From positions 51,399,551 to 51,463,550 of the forward strand of contig JAZBQD010000030.1 of NCBI GenBank assembly GCA_036583965.1: DNA of 64,000 bases, in the 5' to 3' direction. The translations under genes and the position numbers were made by a program. The notes below the pieces were generated by a model that was given only the letters and a program-made list of their open reading frames with translations, ran no database searches and was not told the DNA's origin. Positions within the stretch are counted from its first letter, which is position 1. Every line of letters begins with the position of its first letter. Positions 14,301 to 26,114 of this stretch are shown in pieces. This DNA comes from Prunella strophiata (lineage: Eukaryota > Chordata > Aves > Passeriformes > Prunellidae).

Positions 14301-17300
14301 GAAAAAATTTGTATTAAAAATAGGTCTACAGTTCCTGCAAACAATCCCTAAAGAAAAAAACATACTGCTTTGCCAAATTAAGAACATCCTTGGTGATATT
14401 ACATTCAGAATGCTCTCAGCAGCTCCCTGCTGTGAAGCAAGGATGTGGTATTTGCTAGGGATCAACCTTTGAACGTGAGAGGTGCTTAAGCTGCCCTTGC
14501 ACAAAAGCCCAGTGGAATACAATTTGCTTTTGAAAAGTTGTCATCTGAACATGCTCTGTCTATACTTTGGCCTTCAGGGTTAAAATTCTCAATTACTGTG
14601 TCCAAAACAAGCATAATCCAACCTGGTTTGAAGAAGACTTCTCCTTCAATTGCATCTGTGGAGTGGTGCCCATTGTCACAGTCTATGCTTAGAGCTTTAT
14701 GTGCTTGTGGTCTCTGTCTCCCACTTCCAGCCTGCATTCCCAGGCTGTGGATAATGAAACAAAGCATTCAGAAGCTTTACTACAGCTACCACACTGTAGT
14801 TCTGGCAGTGCCACTTAACCTGTGACCAGCTGTCCACAGCAGTACAGTAAATGTTCTGGCTGATTGAAGGGATGGCTCATGGCAGGGAGGGCAAGATGTG
14901 TGCAAAACAATACGGCCACCAAACACATCCTATTATCAAATCATGGTCTGGGACTATATGGTGGGAGCACAATATATGGTGGGACAACTTGGACTTGAAT
15001 CCAACAAGAAAGAAAAGGCTTTCCTAGACAAGCACAGGAGAAAACTTCATATTATGATTTGCCTGACACATTCAACTTCATGTTTCAAAATTAATGTTTT
15101 TTAGTGTATGACACCAGGCTCTTTTCTCCTTCATTTCTAGTGCAGTAGAAAAGAAAAATTTATAGGACTACATTCCTATCCCTTCTCATCTCTACATGAT
15201 TATTTTATTAAAGCAGGACTGGGTGAAAGAACACTACATATCTTCTTTCTGCTGAGAGCTAAAAAGTGGACTATACTGGTAAAACAAAACACACACAAAG
15301 GCAGGAATAATCCCCTCTCCATGTGCAGGCTTTTCATTGCATGCTACTTGTTGTTTATTATGAAATTTACAAGTGAATGACATACAAGAGACAGTGCTGG
15401 GACTTACATGATTCTTCTGATCCCTCCAGATCAGCCTGTGTGTGCTCAGCAGTAAAACTCCACTATCAAATTTCACCTGAGCAGGAAAAATAAAACAGAT
15501 CAACAACACATTCAACCAGTAAGTTACATAAATACTGCTCTTGGAAACATTACACCTTACCACAACAGAGCAATCAGATTTAACAAGCCATTATTTTCAG
15601 AACACTCCCTTTTTTCCAGAAAAAAAAAATACATGAAGTTTAGGAAACAATGGAGAAAATTAGTATAAAAGGATTAGATGGATAAACACAAACTTCCTTT
15701 TTCAAGTGTATAAACTTTCCCCCCGGAAATCCTGAGGGATCCTCCCTCCATACACTCTGCAAGATATACTGAAGTTCTTAAATGTATTTTAAACAGGGCT
15801 ATTGGCTTTGGAACATTCACTATATGCTGACAAAGAAGGTAGAAGTTATGCAAAAAAGCAAAGCAACCTAATCAAAAGATGCTGTACACAATGTGAAATC
15901 TTCCATCCTATACACAGGAGTATTGCCTCTATCTGTGTTGCTGTTGAAAAGCTCTTTACTTATCAGACAGCAAACAGTACCTGGAAAATGTGCATTAGCA
16001 AATTGCTTTCTGCATGTAAAATCAGAGGCACGTGTTCACAGCTTTCTGTGAGGGCATGCAATTACCATGGTGTAGAAAAACTGAGATATCAAGATTCAGT
16101 CCCGCAGTGAAGGGAAGCAATAAGCAGGATGGCTCAGAAAAGAGGAGAGGGTATGTCAGCACCCAGGCCGGCTCAAGTGTGATTTGTGCATCATGCCCTG
16201 TACCACACCAAAGCCAGGGCTCAGCCCCATACAGGAGTGATGGCCCAAGCAGAGTGACACTGCCCAACCCTCACCCCTTGTCACACACACTGTCCAAGGC
16301 CTTTCTCACAGAATCACAAAATCAATTAAGTTGGAAAAGTCCTCTGAGATCATCGGGTCCAAGCTATAAACCAAAATCCCCATGTCAACCACACCATGTC
16401 CAAGTCTTTCCTTAAACAGTTCCAGGGATGGTGACTCCACCACCTCCCAGGGCAGTTCATTCCAGTGTCTAACCACCCCTTCTGTCAAGAAATTCTTCCT
16501 AATGGCCAACCTAAACTTCCCCTAGCACAGCTTAAGGCTACTTCCTCTTTTCCCCGTCACTTGTTGCCTGGGAGCAGAGACCGACCCCGACCTGGCTCCA
16601 CCCTTCTTTCAGGCAGCTGCAGAGAGCAGCAAGATCTCCCCAGAGCCTGCTCTTCTCCAGGCTAAACAATCCCAGCCCCTTCAGCTGCTCTTCCTAAGAC
16701 TTGTGCTCCAGACTCTTCCCCAGCTCCGCTGCCCTTCTCTGGATCCGCTCCAGCCTCTCAATGTCTGTCCTGAGCTGAGGGGCCTGGAACTGAACTGGGA
16801 TTCGGGGCGCGGCCTCACCAGTACTGACTACAAGGGGACAGTCCTTGCCGTGGTCCTGCTGGCCACGCTATTGCTGATACAGGCCAGGATGCCACTGGCC
16901 TTCTTGGCTACCTGGGCACACTGCTGGCTCACATTCAGCGGCTGTCGAGCAGCACAGCCCCTCGAACCCTGCAACTCCGCCCTAATCTCCCGACAGAGAC
17001 AAACCCTGCCAGACCCTGGCGCAGAACGTCCTCCCACACCCCCGATCGATGCTCCGCCTGCAGCCCAAGCCCTTCACACCCTTTGTGTCGCGTCCTTCGC
17101 CCAACACCGCCCGCACCCCCAGCCCTGCCACCCCCCTTGCGTGAGGCCCACAGCCGCGTCCTTTACCCTCCTCCCCCGCCCGGCCGTGCCGCCAGGCCCC
17201 GCACGGGGCAGCTCCAGCTCCCGTCACCTTCTCCTCCCCGTCGCTAAGGCGCACGCCGCGCTGCTGGACCACCAGCGTCTCTCCCAGCTCCAGCAGCCCG

Positions 17301-17323
17301 GTGGTCCACGAGAACCTGTCCAT
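2335..17323 (-). CDS. VPS36: VPS36, ESCRT-II subunit, 3' partial, one frameshift
   Basis: Vacuolar protein sorting 36 is the ESCRT-II subunit that binds PI3P and ubiquitin through its N-terminal GLUE domain and helps sort ubiquitinated cargo into multivesicular endosomes. Coding exons, in order of translation: 17228-17323, 15408-15476, 11993-12063, 10830-10944, 9338-9427, 7950-8036, 5129-5161, 4932-5009, 4383-4517, 3444-3509, 2857-2921, 2335-2420. All have AG/GT borders and compatible phases. They give about 330 residues; the human protein has 386, and the missing 56 match the human C-terminus, which I could not find in 1-2334, so the last exons should lie left of the window. GLUE covers about residues 1-130 (exons 1-5), followed by a linker/helical stretch and the EAP30 winged-helix region (exons 7-12; [15 protein letters not shown] is almost invariant). 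The start has a good context (GCGGCCATGG) and is the first ATG after the CpG promoter. Exon 12 has one base too many (G run at 2379-2380 on the plus strand), which creates an early stop. Identity is very secure; an intact product is uncertain. Confidence 0.96.
5162..7949. other. VPS36 intron between exons 6 and 7
   Basis: A 2.8-kb AT-rich intron. I see no further exon, RNA gene or recognisable mobile element in it. Small open frames are not supported by codon pattern or splice context. Confidence 0.5.
11738..11830 (-). mobile_element. CR1 LINE 3'-end fragment in VPS36 intron
   Basis: The sequence ATAGAATCATTTATGTCAGA and the following AAAGACCTCTAAAATCATC match the reverse complement of the CR1 3' end (tail in ATTCTAT). 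It is short, diverged and 5'-truncated, lying between VPS36 exons 2 and 3. The outer end is approximate. Confidence 0.65.
12064..15407. other. Large VPS36 intron between exons 2 and 3
   Basis: A 3.3-kb intron that holds the unidentified segment at 14.24-14.83 kb. Outside that segment nothing was recognised. Confidence 0.5.
14241..14825. other. Unidentified segment with overlapping open frames on both strands
   Basis: Inside the VPS36 intron between exons 2 and 3, this more GC-balanced stretch has open frames of 72-95 codons on both strands. The minus-strand pair is 14486-14767 and 14241-14522 in different frames. The first includes [20 protein letters not shown] and a cysteine-containing end. 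I do not recognise a family. It could be a decayed retrocopy or transposable-element coding remnant, or chance. No splice sites linking it to VPS36 were evident. Confidence 0.25.
16306..16960 (-). mobile_element. CR1 LINE fragment in VPS36 intron 1
   Basis: A reverse-oriented CR1 3' portion starts with CACAGAATCACAAAATCAAT and passes through the usual CR1 landmarks: AGTCCTCTGAGATCATCGGG, the tract around TCCAGGGATGGTGACTCCAC, and CAGGCCAGGATGCCACTGGC at 16881. It reaches almost to the CpG island. Open frames over it are 3'-UTR sequence of the element read by chance. Confidence 0.85.
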
Positions 17324-17544
17324 GGCCGCCCTTCCCCTCCCGCACCGGGCTGCGGCCGCTGGGCGTGCGGGGACCGAGCGCGGCTGACCCGCGCCCTCTA
17401 GCGGCGGCCCGGGGCGCGGCCGCCATGTTCTGCCCCGGGGAGCAGGCGGGAGGGCAGCGCCGCCCGCCATTGGCCGGTTCAAGCGCCGCGCCCGGGCCAA
17501 TCGGGGCGGCGCCGGGCGATTCAAACGCTCGCTGCGCGGCGGCC
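17324..17544. promoter_or_regulatory. Bidirectional CpG promoter of VPS36 and CKAP2
   Basis: The VPS36 (minus) and CKAP2 (plus) start codons are 221 bp apart, head to head, in very GC- and CpG-rich sequence; the island extends to roughly 17.0-17.95 kb. An inverted CCAAT box (ATTGG) lies at 17469-17473, a direct CCAAT at 17497-17501, and TTCAAA, the reverse complement of the CHR element TTTGAA, at 17520-17525. Paired CCAAT boxes (NF-Y) upstream of a CHR are typical of G2/M genes, which suits CKAP2. Motif positions are read directly; the function is inferred. Confidence 0.8.
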
Positions 17545-20500
17545 ATGGCGGCGCGCGCGGCCCCGCAGCTCCCGGCCAGCCGCAGGTCCGAGCCGGCATT
17601 CCGCGGTAAGGCCGGCACAGCCCGGCGGGACAGGCACACCCGGGCACCGAGGGGCAGGGCTGCTCCCCGCCGCGGGCCGCCCGCGCGGGGCTGAGCGTTA
17701 CCGGCCGCCGTTGCAGGCTCGCGCGTCGCTGCGGCGGGTGCGGGAGAGCCGGTGCGAGAGAGGAGCCGGCCGGTCTCTTCGGACGGTGGGAAGGGAGGGC
17801 AGGCGCTCCAGGCGCGGTCGGAGACCGGGCAGGTCTTGGTGGCAGTGCTCGCTGTTGTGGTCTTAGAGTTTGCGAGTGGGCGTACGAGACTTCGCCGTCC
17901 TTTGCAGGGCGGGGGCCGGTACGGACCCCACCCCACCCCATCCCATCCCCTGCCCCAGGTAGGGTCCTGGGCTGGAAGGCTGGAAGCCTTCCCTCATGAC
18001 AAACGGGACGCCCTGATGTTAAGCGCATCCTCTTGAAAGCAGCAAGTGCGGCGCCGCCCTAGACCCGCGCTCCTGTGCTTATTTACTTTCGGACCGGTTC
18101 GGCTTCTGCAAGCTTAAGCAGGGGAGTCGCTTTGGTGGGGCTTTGCTGTTCGTGCGAGGGGCGGTGAGAGGCGGCTTTGACGCAGAAGGTGCCGGGAAGC
18201 TCTGGGATGCACGCCGAGCTCGCTGCCGTGCAGCGGCTCTTGGCAGGGGCACCGCTGCTGTACGAGCTGTGGTAGCTCCTTCAGAGGCAGGGGATGGACA
18301 CTGCCTTGTGTAGCTTTGTCCAGGGAAGGGCAGGGAGCTGGGGAAGGGTCTGGAGCACAAGCCTGTGAGGGAGCTGGGGGTGTTTAGCTTGCAGAAGAGG
18401 CTCAGCGGAGCCTTATCAAGCTGTACAACTGGCTGAAAGGAGGGATGGAGCCGGGTGGGGACCGGCCTCGTCTCCCATGGTGAACACGCGTCAGGACAAG
18501 AGGACAGCCTCAAGCTGTGCCAGGGAAGGTTTAGGTTGGACGTTAGGAGGAATTTCTTGACAGAAGGCGTGATTAGGCATGGAAATGAACTGTACAGGGA
18601 GATTGAAGAGTCACCATCCCTGGAGGGACAGTGACAGCTGTTGTTAGGACCTCTTCAGGATCACTTCATGCTGGTATTAACACATCTCAGTAGTCTAACA
18701 TTTGCACAGATGTCTGAGTGACAGTGGAAGAGAAGCAAATTATTTTACAGATGATCAGCTGGGTTCACGCGCCTGGCGCTTTTCATGTGTGCTATACTTT
18801 TTACTGTCCATAAGTGAAAAGCATGCTTGCTGAACTAGCAGTAACTATGTGAAATCCTGGACAGGCATACAGAAGTTAACAGCAAGCCTGATTTCTTCAT
18901 GTCATAAAATTGTTTCTTTTAGCTTAATACAGCAAACCAGCTATTTTGTGCTGCTGTGAAGTTACATTCAACCATCCCTTGAATACTGCCTTTCTCAAGA
19001 AGTGTGAGAATGTGTAAGCCATTGAGATGTGAAAGCTAAGGCTTTCTTAATCCAGTAGTATCTACATTTTGTAATGTCTTCATGCTTTTCTAACTGAATT
19101 TCCTTCTTGACTAATAAAGTTTAGCTTAATATTATGGCTGAAAATCTCACAAGTCTGTCTGTCTTAAAATCTGCTAGAACAAAGGCGACAGAAAGTCGAA
19201 GAGTATCTATCAAGAAAGAAGACTTTTTCTGGTGTGCCCATTCAAGAAAACCAGACATCAATCAGGTAGTGTTTCTGCTATGGCTTATATTCTCTTATGT
19301 TCATATTCACAAATGTTCCTTCACTTTCATCTCAGCTGGCTTCTGTAGGTCCTCTGATGCAAAGATACCACTTGCTAAGTAGAATGTTCATTTTCAGTCA
19401 CATGCAGTAGTGCCACATCTCTTATATAAGACATCACAAAGCACCTGAGGAAGAATTTGGATTTGTAACTTTAAACTGAGATGTTTTTCTTCTGAGTTGT
19501 CAATACATTATCATAGCTTGCTAGGAGACAACACTGCTCTTGGTGGTTTTGTAACTTTCTGGGTAGTCTGATGCCAGCTCTGGTGCCTGACTGCAGGTTT
19601 TGGAACCTGTCTGTGGTAGGAACTATGTGTCCTTGTTCAGACTTGTCTCAGAGGCCTGGGCTCTCATGATTGCAGTAGCTGAACTTCAGCTTCTTGTGCC
19701 TACTCCCCTTTCCTCTCAACTGCAGCATTTAGAAACTTGACCTTCTGTAGCAGATGCATCCGACCAGACAAACTTGGTCCTCATTCTTAAACATGAAGAA
19801 ATTACACCTGCAGTAAATTCCAATCTGTTAGACAGCTCTTTATGGTGTAAGAAGGATGTTTTCCAGCCTGGGTTCTGATCAGTGGTTACTTAACCATTTG
19901 TTTTTGCTGGAGGAATAGTGCAAGCTAAACAGGAATGCTTCAGTATGAGTACATTCTGCAGACTACCAACTGAAACATGTGAACATCCCTCTCAAAATAC
20001 ATCCCTTTGTTGCATGATTTAAGATGTCTTTTTTTTTTTTTTTTTAAGCAGTAGCAGAACTAGGAGAGCGACTACCAGTAAACTGCAAGACAAGTTAGAG
20101 CTCTCAACATCCTCCCAAGCCAGAAATGGTAAGTTTTTGGACTGATACTTAAATATGGATGGCACTCTGTTTCTATGGCTACAACATTCCACTTACTTAA
20201 ATCTATTTATGTTGTATGACTTCCAGAGCACGAGAAGTTTGCAGGTGCAGAGGTGTGGTTTGTTAGAACTCTATTTAGTCACTGCTTATTATATGCTCTT
20301 TGGAAAGCTGTCATATTACAGTAGGAAATGGATCATATTGATATTTTATTTGATTTTTGATGTGAATTCTGCAGTAATGGTTGACAAATAATCTACTTAA
20401 TATTTATACACTACTTCTGTAGGCACCTTTAAACTGGCATTTATGGTTAAGCACTTTAGTCCTGTGAATCACTGGAAGCCTCTTTGGAAACAAGTAACAT

Positions 20501-23500
20501 GCAGCATGAATATATGTCTAACATTTCCATGAATTTGCTTTTGATTTCAGGAAAATAAAGAGAATGCTGATAAAGTGTCATGGGACCAATCAATTGTAAA
20601 CTCAGAAACAGATGTTACTTTAAACTCTTCTACAGTCCCACTGACAAGTTATGTATCAGGGACAAACTGTAATCTTGAAAATCAAGCTCCAGAGAATAAA
20701 GTCATTGATATAAAATCTCAGCATGTATCACTTAGCAAGGCCATCTTGGAAATAAAAAGAATTAAAGAGAGACATTTGACAGCAGAAAAACAAAATGCAA
20801 CTATCAGTGTACCAAAGAAACCAGCTCTTGGCAGATATCGTGGCAAAGTTATCCAATCCAAGATAAATTCTTTCTGGAAAGCAGAAAAAACTGAGGGGGA
20901 AAAGAGTTCTTTGCCAGACAGGAAGCCTTTTCCTTCTGTCACCAAACAAGCAGCAAATTCTTTGTCCACAAAAAGCTGTAATGCAGTTCTGAAGACCACC
21001 AAAGTCACAAACAACCTGAAGTCTGTAAAATCAAATGGTGTCCTGCCATTTCAGAGCAAACCATCTGACAAAGCTGCTACTAACTCACATCCTGGTCTGA
21101 AGAAACAGCTGACATTTGCTGTGCCACCAAAGAAAGTAACAGTCCCAAAAGTGGTTGGTGGAAGGCGACCGCAGCTGCTGAAGGCTGCTTCTAGCAATCC
21201 TGATCGCAAAGCGCGGGGTGTGAAGAAATGTGCAGATTTTTGCGAGGATGCACGACCAGAAGCTCTAGCAAAATCCACTTTTGTTGCTCCTGGTACAAAA
21301 TCAGGACACAATTCTAAAATGGATGAAAACAGAAAATCTGTTCTTCCAAAAGAGTCAGCAGAAGAAAGAAGGTAATTAAATTACTGATGTAGCTTACTCT
21401 TGGAAGTTATTCAGGCCTTTTTCCCAAGAATATCTAGTTTCATCTATTTATTGCTATATAGACTGTGAAAAACAGAAAACCAAGTGTTTGGACTTGATGC
21501 CCAAGGACAGCAGACTAAAACTTAAGGCTTAAACTGAGAAATCAGGATTCACTTGCAGGAGCTCTCTAGGGTTACAGCTTTTCCCATGCAGTTAAAAAAT
21601 AGATGTTGCTGGAGCTGTTTTTTTAGTCTAAGTATTGTGATAGCCTTAAGGATGACAGATAATCCTGTAAATTAATTTCACATGTGTGTCACAGTTTAAA
21701 AAAAAATGACCAAGGCAGGATGTATATAGGGAGGATCATCTTTACAGCAGGAGAGAACTTGTCAATGACATTTTTCAGTTTGGTGAGTGCAGCATAGACA
21801 ATGGGCAGGAATATGATTCACAGTCTAAAGGTTATTTAATATTCCTCAAATAGAGCTCCTTGTAGTAAGTTGCATTTACTAAAAACTGATGGTCTAGGGG
21901 GTGGGGTTGAAATGAAATATTAAAACTGATCAGATTCTATAAATTGTGTGATAGGGTTGTTTTGGGCTGCTTTGTCTTATGATATTAGTTTCTAGTTTTC
22001 TGGTTTGAAATAGGATGAGGGGGGAGGGTGACACATGAATAATTTAGAAGCATTTTTTTATCTTATTTTGAAAACAAGGGTCTGTAACCTAAGTCTCTTG
22101 TTGCAGCTGGAAGGGAAGAGATTAAAGTGTTTTAACCTGGTGGATACTGAAAGCAGACAGTCATAGTCATAGTTCTGAAATTTTCATGCAGATCTAAAAG
22201 GCAGCTTTATTCCTCTTGGGATTAAAAGAAGAGTATTCAGACTACCTGGAAAGTGTATCTTGGCATGACTTACCCTAATTAGTGTCAGTCAATGTGAGAC
22301 AAGTGATAAAACATGTCACTTAAGCTAATAATATTCGTAAATGCAGAGCTCGCCTGGATGAATGGAGGGCATCTAGAGGAAAGGTGATGAGACGACCTCC
22401 TATACGTGCACTTCTGGGACCCCAGTCTAAAAGTGAAGAACAAGAATTGTCTGCTGCTGATACAGAAAAGGTCAACAAGACTCTGAGTGAATGCCTGCAG
22501 TTAACAGAACAGGTACTTGGACCCCTGCCTAGTGAGTTCTGATCATATAGGTCCTGAGAACACGAAAATCCTCTGGGCATGTTAGACCCATGTGAGTCAG
22601 ATACAGGAGACTAATTGTTCTCTAAGTTAATATCTTAGGTTTTGCCAACAGCTGAAGAAATTAACCTTTACTAACTCACTGAACTACTAAATAAGTATAG
22701 GCAATAATGGTAACAATAGTACTTGAACTATAATGTAATGAGAGTACATAGAACAAATTAACCTAAAACAAGTTTGCATTTGCAGAAACTTGTCTGTACT
22801 TCTGAAAAAGTCTGTTTCAAGTATTTCTGAAGATGCCTGTGCATCTTACTACCCCTTCTACTTACAATACTGTATAAATAATTCTGATTTTTGAATAATA
22901 GGTGAATAACAATTCTGCCAAAGGAAAAACCCCTTGCTGTCTAGTTCAAAAGCAATAAAACTACAGCACCTCAATGTGTCAAATGCATTTAAATCTCTAC
23001 TTTTGTGTTGACTTTAGGGACATCATGGTGATGAAGCACGTGCCATGTTGGAAGATCTGCTACACAGCATTCCTGGGGTTAAAAAGCTTGCAAAATATTG
23101 GATCTGCTGTATGCGTCTTGAACAGATGGGCCATCTTGGAAAGCTTATTGCTGTCTATGAGGAGGCCATTTTGGCAGGAGCAATGGTAAGCAACTTTTCT
23201 TAAAAGTTGAGATTAACAATTAGAAAGGCATGAAAGTATGGCCTGTAAAATACAACTGTTTCTGATTTTATTAAATACCTTTATAGTAGGAGGAGAGCCA
23301 CCTGACCTACCTGATCATAAAAATAATGGATTTGATTTGCTCTGTAGCCACTGTAGGTACTACTTTGAAGAAGAAAGGTTTAGGATCATCAAATTACCAT
23401 AGTACCACTAGAAACCCAAAATAGAACTTAATTTTACACCTACTGATGGACTTCATTTCTGTGCTTTAATATCAGCAAGATTTCAGGGCATCAAATACAT

Positions 23501-25982
23501 CTCTAGCACACCAAATACTGAAAATACAGGATTCACTTGTGCTCTGACTTAACTCTGAACATCATTAAAGAAAGGATTTATAATATGCACATCATGTGGC
23601 CTGCTCCACTTTCCCTGTAACTATTATACCAATCAAATAAGCTGAGATAGTTAATTTTGGAATTGTTTTTCTAAAACAGTGCAACTTTTTTTTCAGCCCA
23701 GAGAGGAATTGCGACACACACTAGTAGACACAATCAAAAATACTGAAGGTCTTGTTAACTCTGACAATGGTAAGTCTGTGTACTCTCTTCTAGTTATATG
23801 TCTGACTTGACAGCCAACACAACCTGTTTAAACTATTAGTACTGATATTAAATTTTAATTCATGGAAAATTTTCCATGATCATTTTATACTCAATTGTCT
23901 TTGAAAGCAATCTTGGCTAAACAAATCTTTTTCAGCAGTGGGCATGTTAAAATGATTCGAGATGCTGTTGTATTCAAACTTGTTAATTAAACTTTTAAAA
24001 AGCTGTGTCATCCAGCTATTTCAGCCTGATAATCAAAAGGTAAAAAAAAAAAAATCTCGTGAGGTAAAAATCAGTGTCTCTGACTCAAACTCCTTCACTA
24101 CCAGAAGCCTAGTTGTGTTATGGCATAATGTCAATTAAAGGTTGTAAATATTCTAATTTTGGAAGTAAAGCAGCCATAAATATTTCCCTTCAATGTAACA
24201 TAACCTGACAAGTATCTGAACCCAGAAACTGGCTGAAATACTTGTTGAGAACTGCTGCACTTGAAAAGGAAGAGAATGACTTCTCAGGACGTGTACTTAG
24301 CCTGAGCTTTCAGGTTGCAGGTTCATAAAGGTGGCTAAAATTATCAGCAACTTAAATTGTTGTGGCTCAGAGTCCAATGTATACTTACCTGAAATCTTAG
24401 AGTTTTACATTAGAATAAAAGTTATCTGTCTAAAAACATTCTCTTTAGTTGTGAGTAATTGCAGGTGTACTTTCTTCAATGTTTCATTTTTAGGGGGAAC
24501 TGTGATAGAAGCTCATTTAAGTGAGGTAGTGGAAGTCAGCAAGGAACCAAATTCATCTGTAGAGCCAGTTCAGGAAACCTTCAAAGATCTCTGCCCTGAT
24601 GCTGACCAAAAAGAAGAGTGTGATAATAAGACAGAGACAAGCAGTGAAGCTATCAAAAAAGAAGAAATTGATTTAGACTTAAAACCAAGAGGAGAGATCT
24701 TGCCAAAAAAGAATAAAAAGCACAAGGCTAAAGAACGGGCAAAAAAGAAAGGAAAATGCGAACAGAAGGAGGATGGCATAAAAAATACAGCCCAAGCAAT
24801 TAATTCTCCTGAGAAGGAGAATGATACATCTTATTCAGTGAGATGCAACCCTCCTACCACACCATACTTGGAAAGGTAAGATTACTTCAGGTAACCATGC
24901 AAAGTCTGTAGTGTCTGGAGTAGCTGTTTGTGTCCCATCAAAACAGGGAGGCACTGCATTTATGAATACTTAATTAAAAGCTCTCAAGAACCACATTTTT
25001 AGGATTGCTTCCTCTTCCTTCAGAAGGAAGTATTTTTAAGTAAGCTTCTCTATTTACTCAAACTGTTTTGCTTTTTGAATGGTTTACTATAGAATAACCA
25101 GACTTTTGTGGCAGAAACCTAAATTCCAGATTTAGGATTCCCTTCCAACTGCCAACATGGCCATAGCAGTTCTACAATGAGCCTAGGTAAAGAGAAATAT
25201 GTCTCCATTCCTCCCCTTTTCTAATGTAGATAAGGTTGTATGTCATAACACAGAATTAGTGAACAAGATGTAACTGGCCTGTAAAGATTGTTTTAATTGT
25301 ATCTTGATGCCAAAACCTGGGTAGTAACCTCAGTACAAACCAACTAATTTTTTTTTTTTTTTTTTTTGCCGTAAGTTTTCTTCTGAGATGGTAGACTTAG
25401 GAAAGTTGTGCTCAGCTTAGACATCTGATGGAGTTGGAGTCCTGGCAACTGTCCACTGTCCCTCATGGCAGGAAGAACAGTTTCCCCTGATGGAATGGGA
25501 AAGAATCTTTCTTTGGGAACTCTTTTCAGGAGGTTTTCTGGGTTAAAATATTTTGCCCAAGAAAAGAGTTGTACATCTGGTTTTAACTGAACGAATGGGA
25601 AGGGACCTGTTTCCTTTGGCTATGGGAATGGGAAAGAGTTGAACAGGAATCATGACTTGCTGTTTCAGCTGGTTGCTGCAGAGGTAACTTGTATGATGGC
25701 ATGACTATGTTTATGTTTTTGGTTTGTTGTTTTCTTTTCCTAAGTGTGAAGATGCATCCTGAGGCAAATGACTGCAGTGCTAAAGATCTGAAAATCGTAA
25801 CTCCATTGCGATATTCTCAACGCATTCGGGAGAAGATGTGCAAGCTGCCTGATGCTGTTAAAGAGCAAGAGCCATGTGTCTCTTCACTTGAGCAGCTGGG
25901 AGACTTGGAACCAAAAGCCACTGTGTTTATCCACAAACAGAGCAATGCCCTCCAAGAAACAAGTGCTGAAATAGAAGAGTAA
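17545..25982 (+). CDS. CKAP2: CKAP2, cytoskeleton-associated protein 2, one frameshift
   Basis: CKAP2 is a spindle-pole and microtubule protein of dividing cells that stabilises or nucleates microtubules and is degraded through APC/C. Coding exons: 17545-17605, 19178-19265, 20049-20128, 20551-21371, 22347-22512, 23018-23185, 23697-23769, 24494-24875, 25745-25982. Matches to human: EQRRQK in exon 2, the large basic exon 4, RARLDEW and MRRPP in exon 5, KKLAKYWIC and AILAGA in exon 6, TTPYLE in exon 8 and PCVSSLEQL in exon 9. A KEN box falls at the start of exon 4 (ENKEN, residues 79-81 of the expected protein). Exon 3 is 80 nt, but 79 nt would be needed to join exon 2 to exon 4 in frame; the A run at 20124-20126 is the probable site. 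With that base discounted the protein is 691 aa (human 683). Skipping exon 3 would not restore the frame. The start ATG has a near-perfect Kozak context. Intron 1 contains a CR1 fragment. Confidence 0.95.
18313..18640 (+). mobile_element. CR1 LINE fragment in CKAP2 intron 1
   Basis: A forward-oriented CR1 portion contains AGCTGGGGAAGGGTCTGGAG, the block ending GGTTGGACGTTAGGAGGAAT, and ACCATCCCTGGAGGGA. It is truncated at the 3' end and lies between CKAP2 exons 1 and 2. Confidence 0.8.
20046..20054 (+). other. Triple tandem splice acceptor of CKAP2 exon 3
   Basis: After a long T tract the intron ends in three successive in-phase AG triplets, AAG CAG TAG. Use of each changes the product by a single serine (SSSR, SSR or SR). 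The first gives the best match to the SSSR of the human protein, so exon 3 was started at 20049. This does not cure the one-base frame problem at the other end of the exon, because the alternatives differ by whole codons. Confidence 0.6.
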
Positions 25983-26108
25983 AAATAGTGCTATTGCTAG
26001 AGGGGGTTTAAAGATTTGATACTTTTTAGGGACAGTTGAAGGGTACTTGTTTTATGCAGCTTTGAGAAAGGAGCTGTCTAAAATTTTTATGGACTGCCAG
26101 TGTCACTA

Positions 26109-26114
26109 AATAAA
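26109..26114 (+). terminator. CKAP2 polyadenylation signal AATAAA
   Basis: A canonical AATAAA lies 127 nt after the CKAP2 stop codon at 25980-25982, with T-rich sequence following. It gives a short 3' untranslated region and ends the transcript about 600 bp before the NEK3 CpG island. Confidence 0.7.

Noticed and set aside
16306..16509. Open frame reading like a small protein ([15 protein letters not shown]...)
   Set aside because: This is the translated 3' region of a CR1 LINE; the same phrase recurs at 27.4 kb in another CR1 copy.
16982..18028. 348-codon minus-strand open frame and others of 230 and 232 codons in the same CpG block
   Set aside because: They arise from GC-rich composition around the shared promoter. 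Only the short piece beginning MDRFSWTTG is real coding (VPS36 exon 1), ending at a donor after 32 codons.
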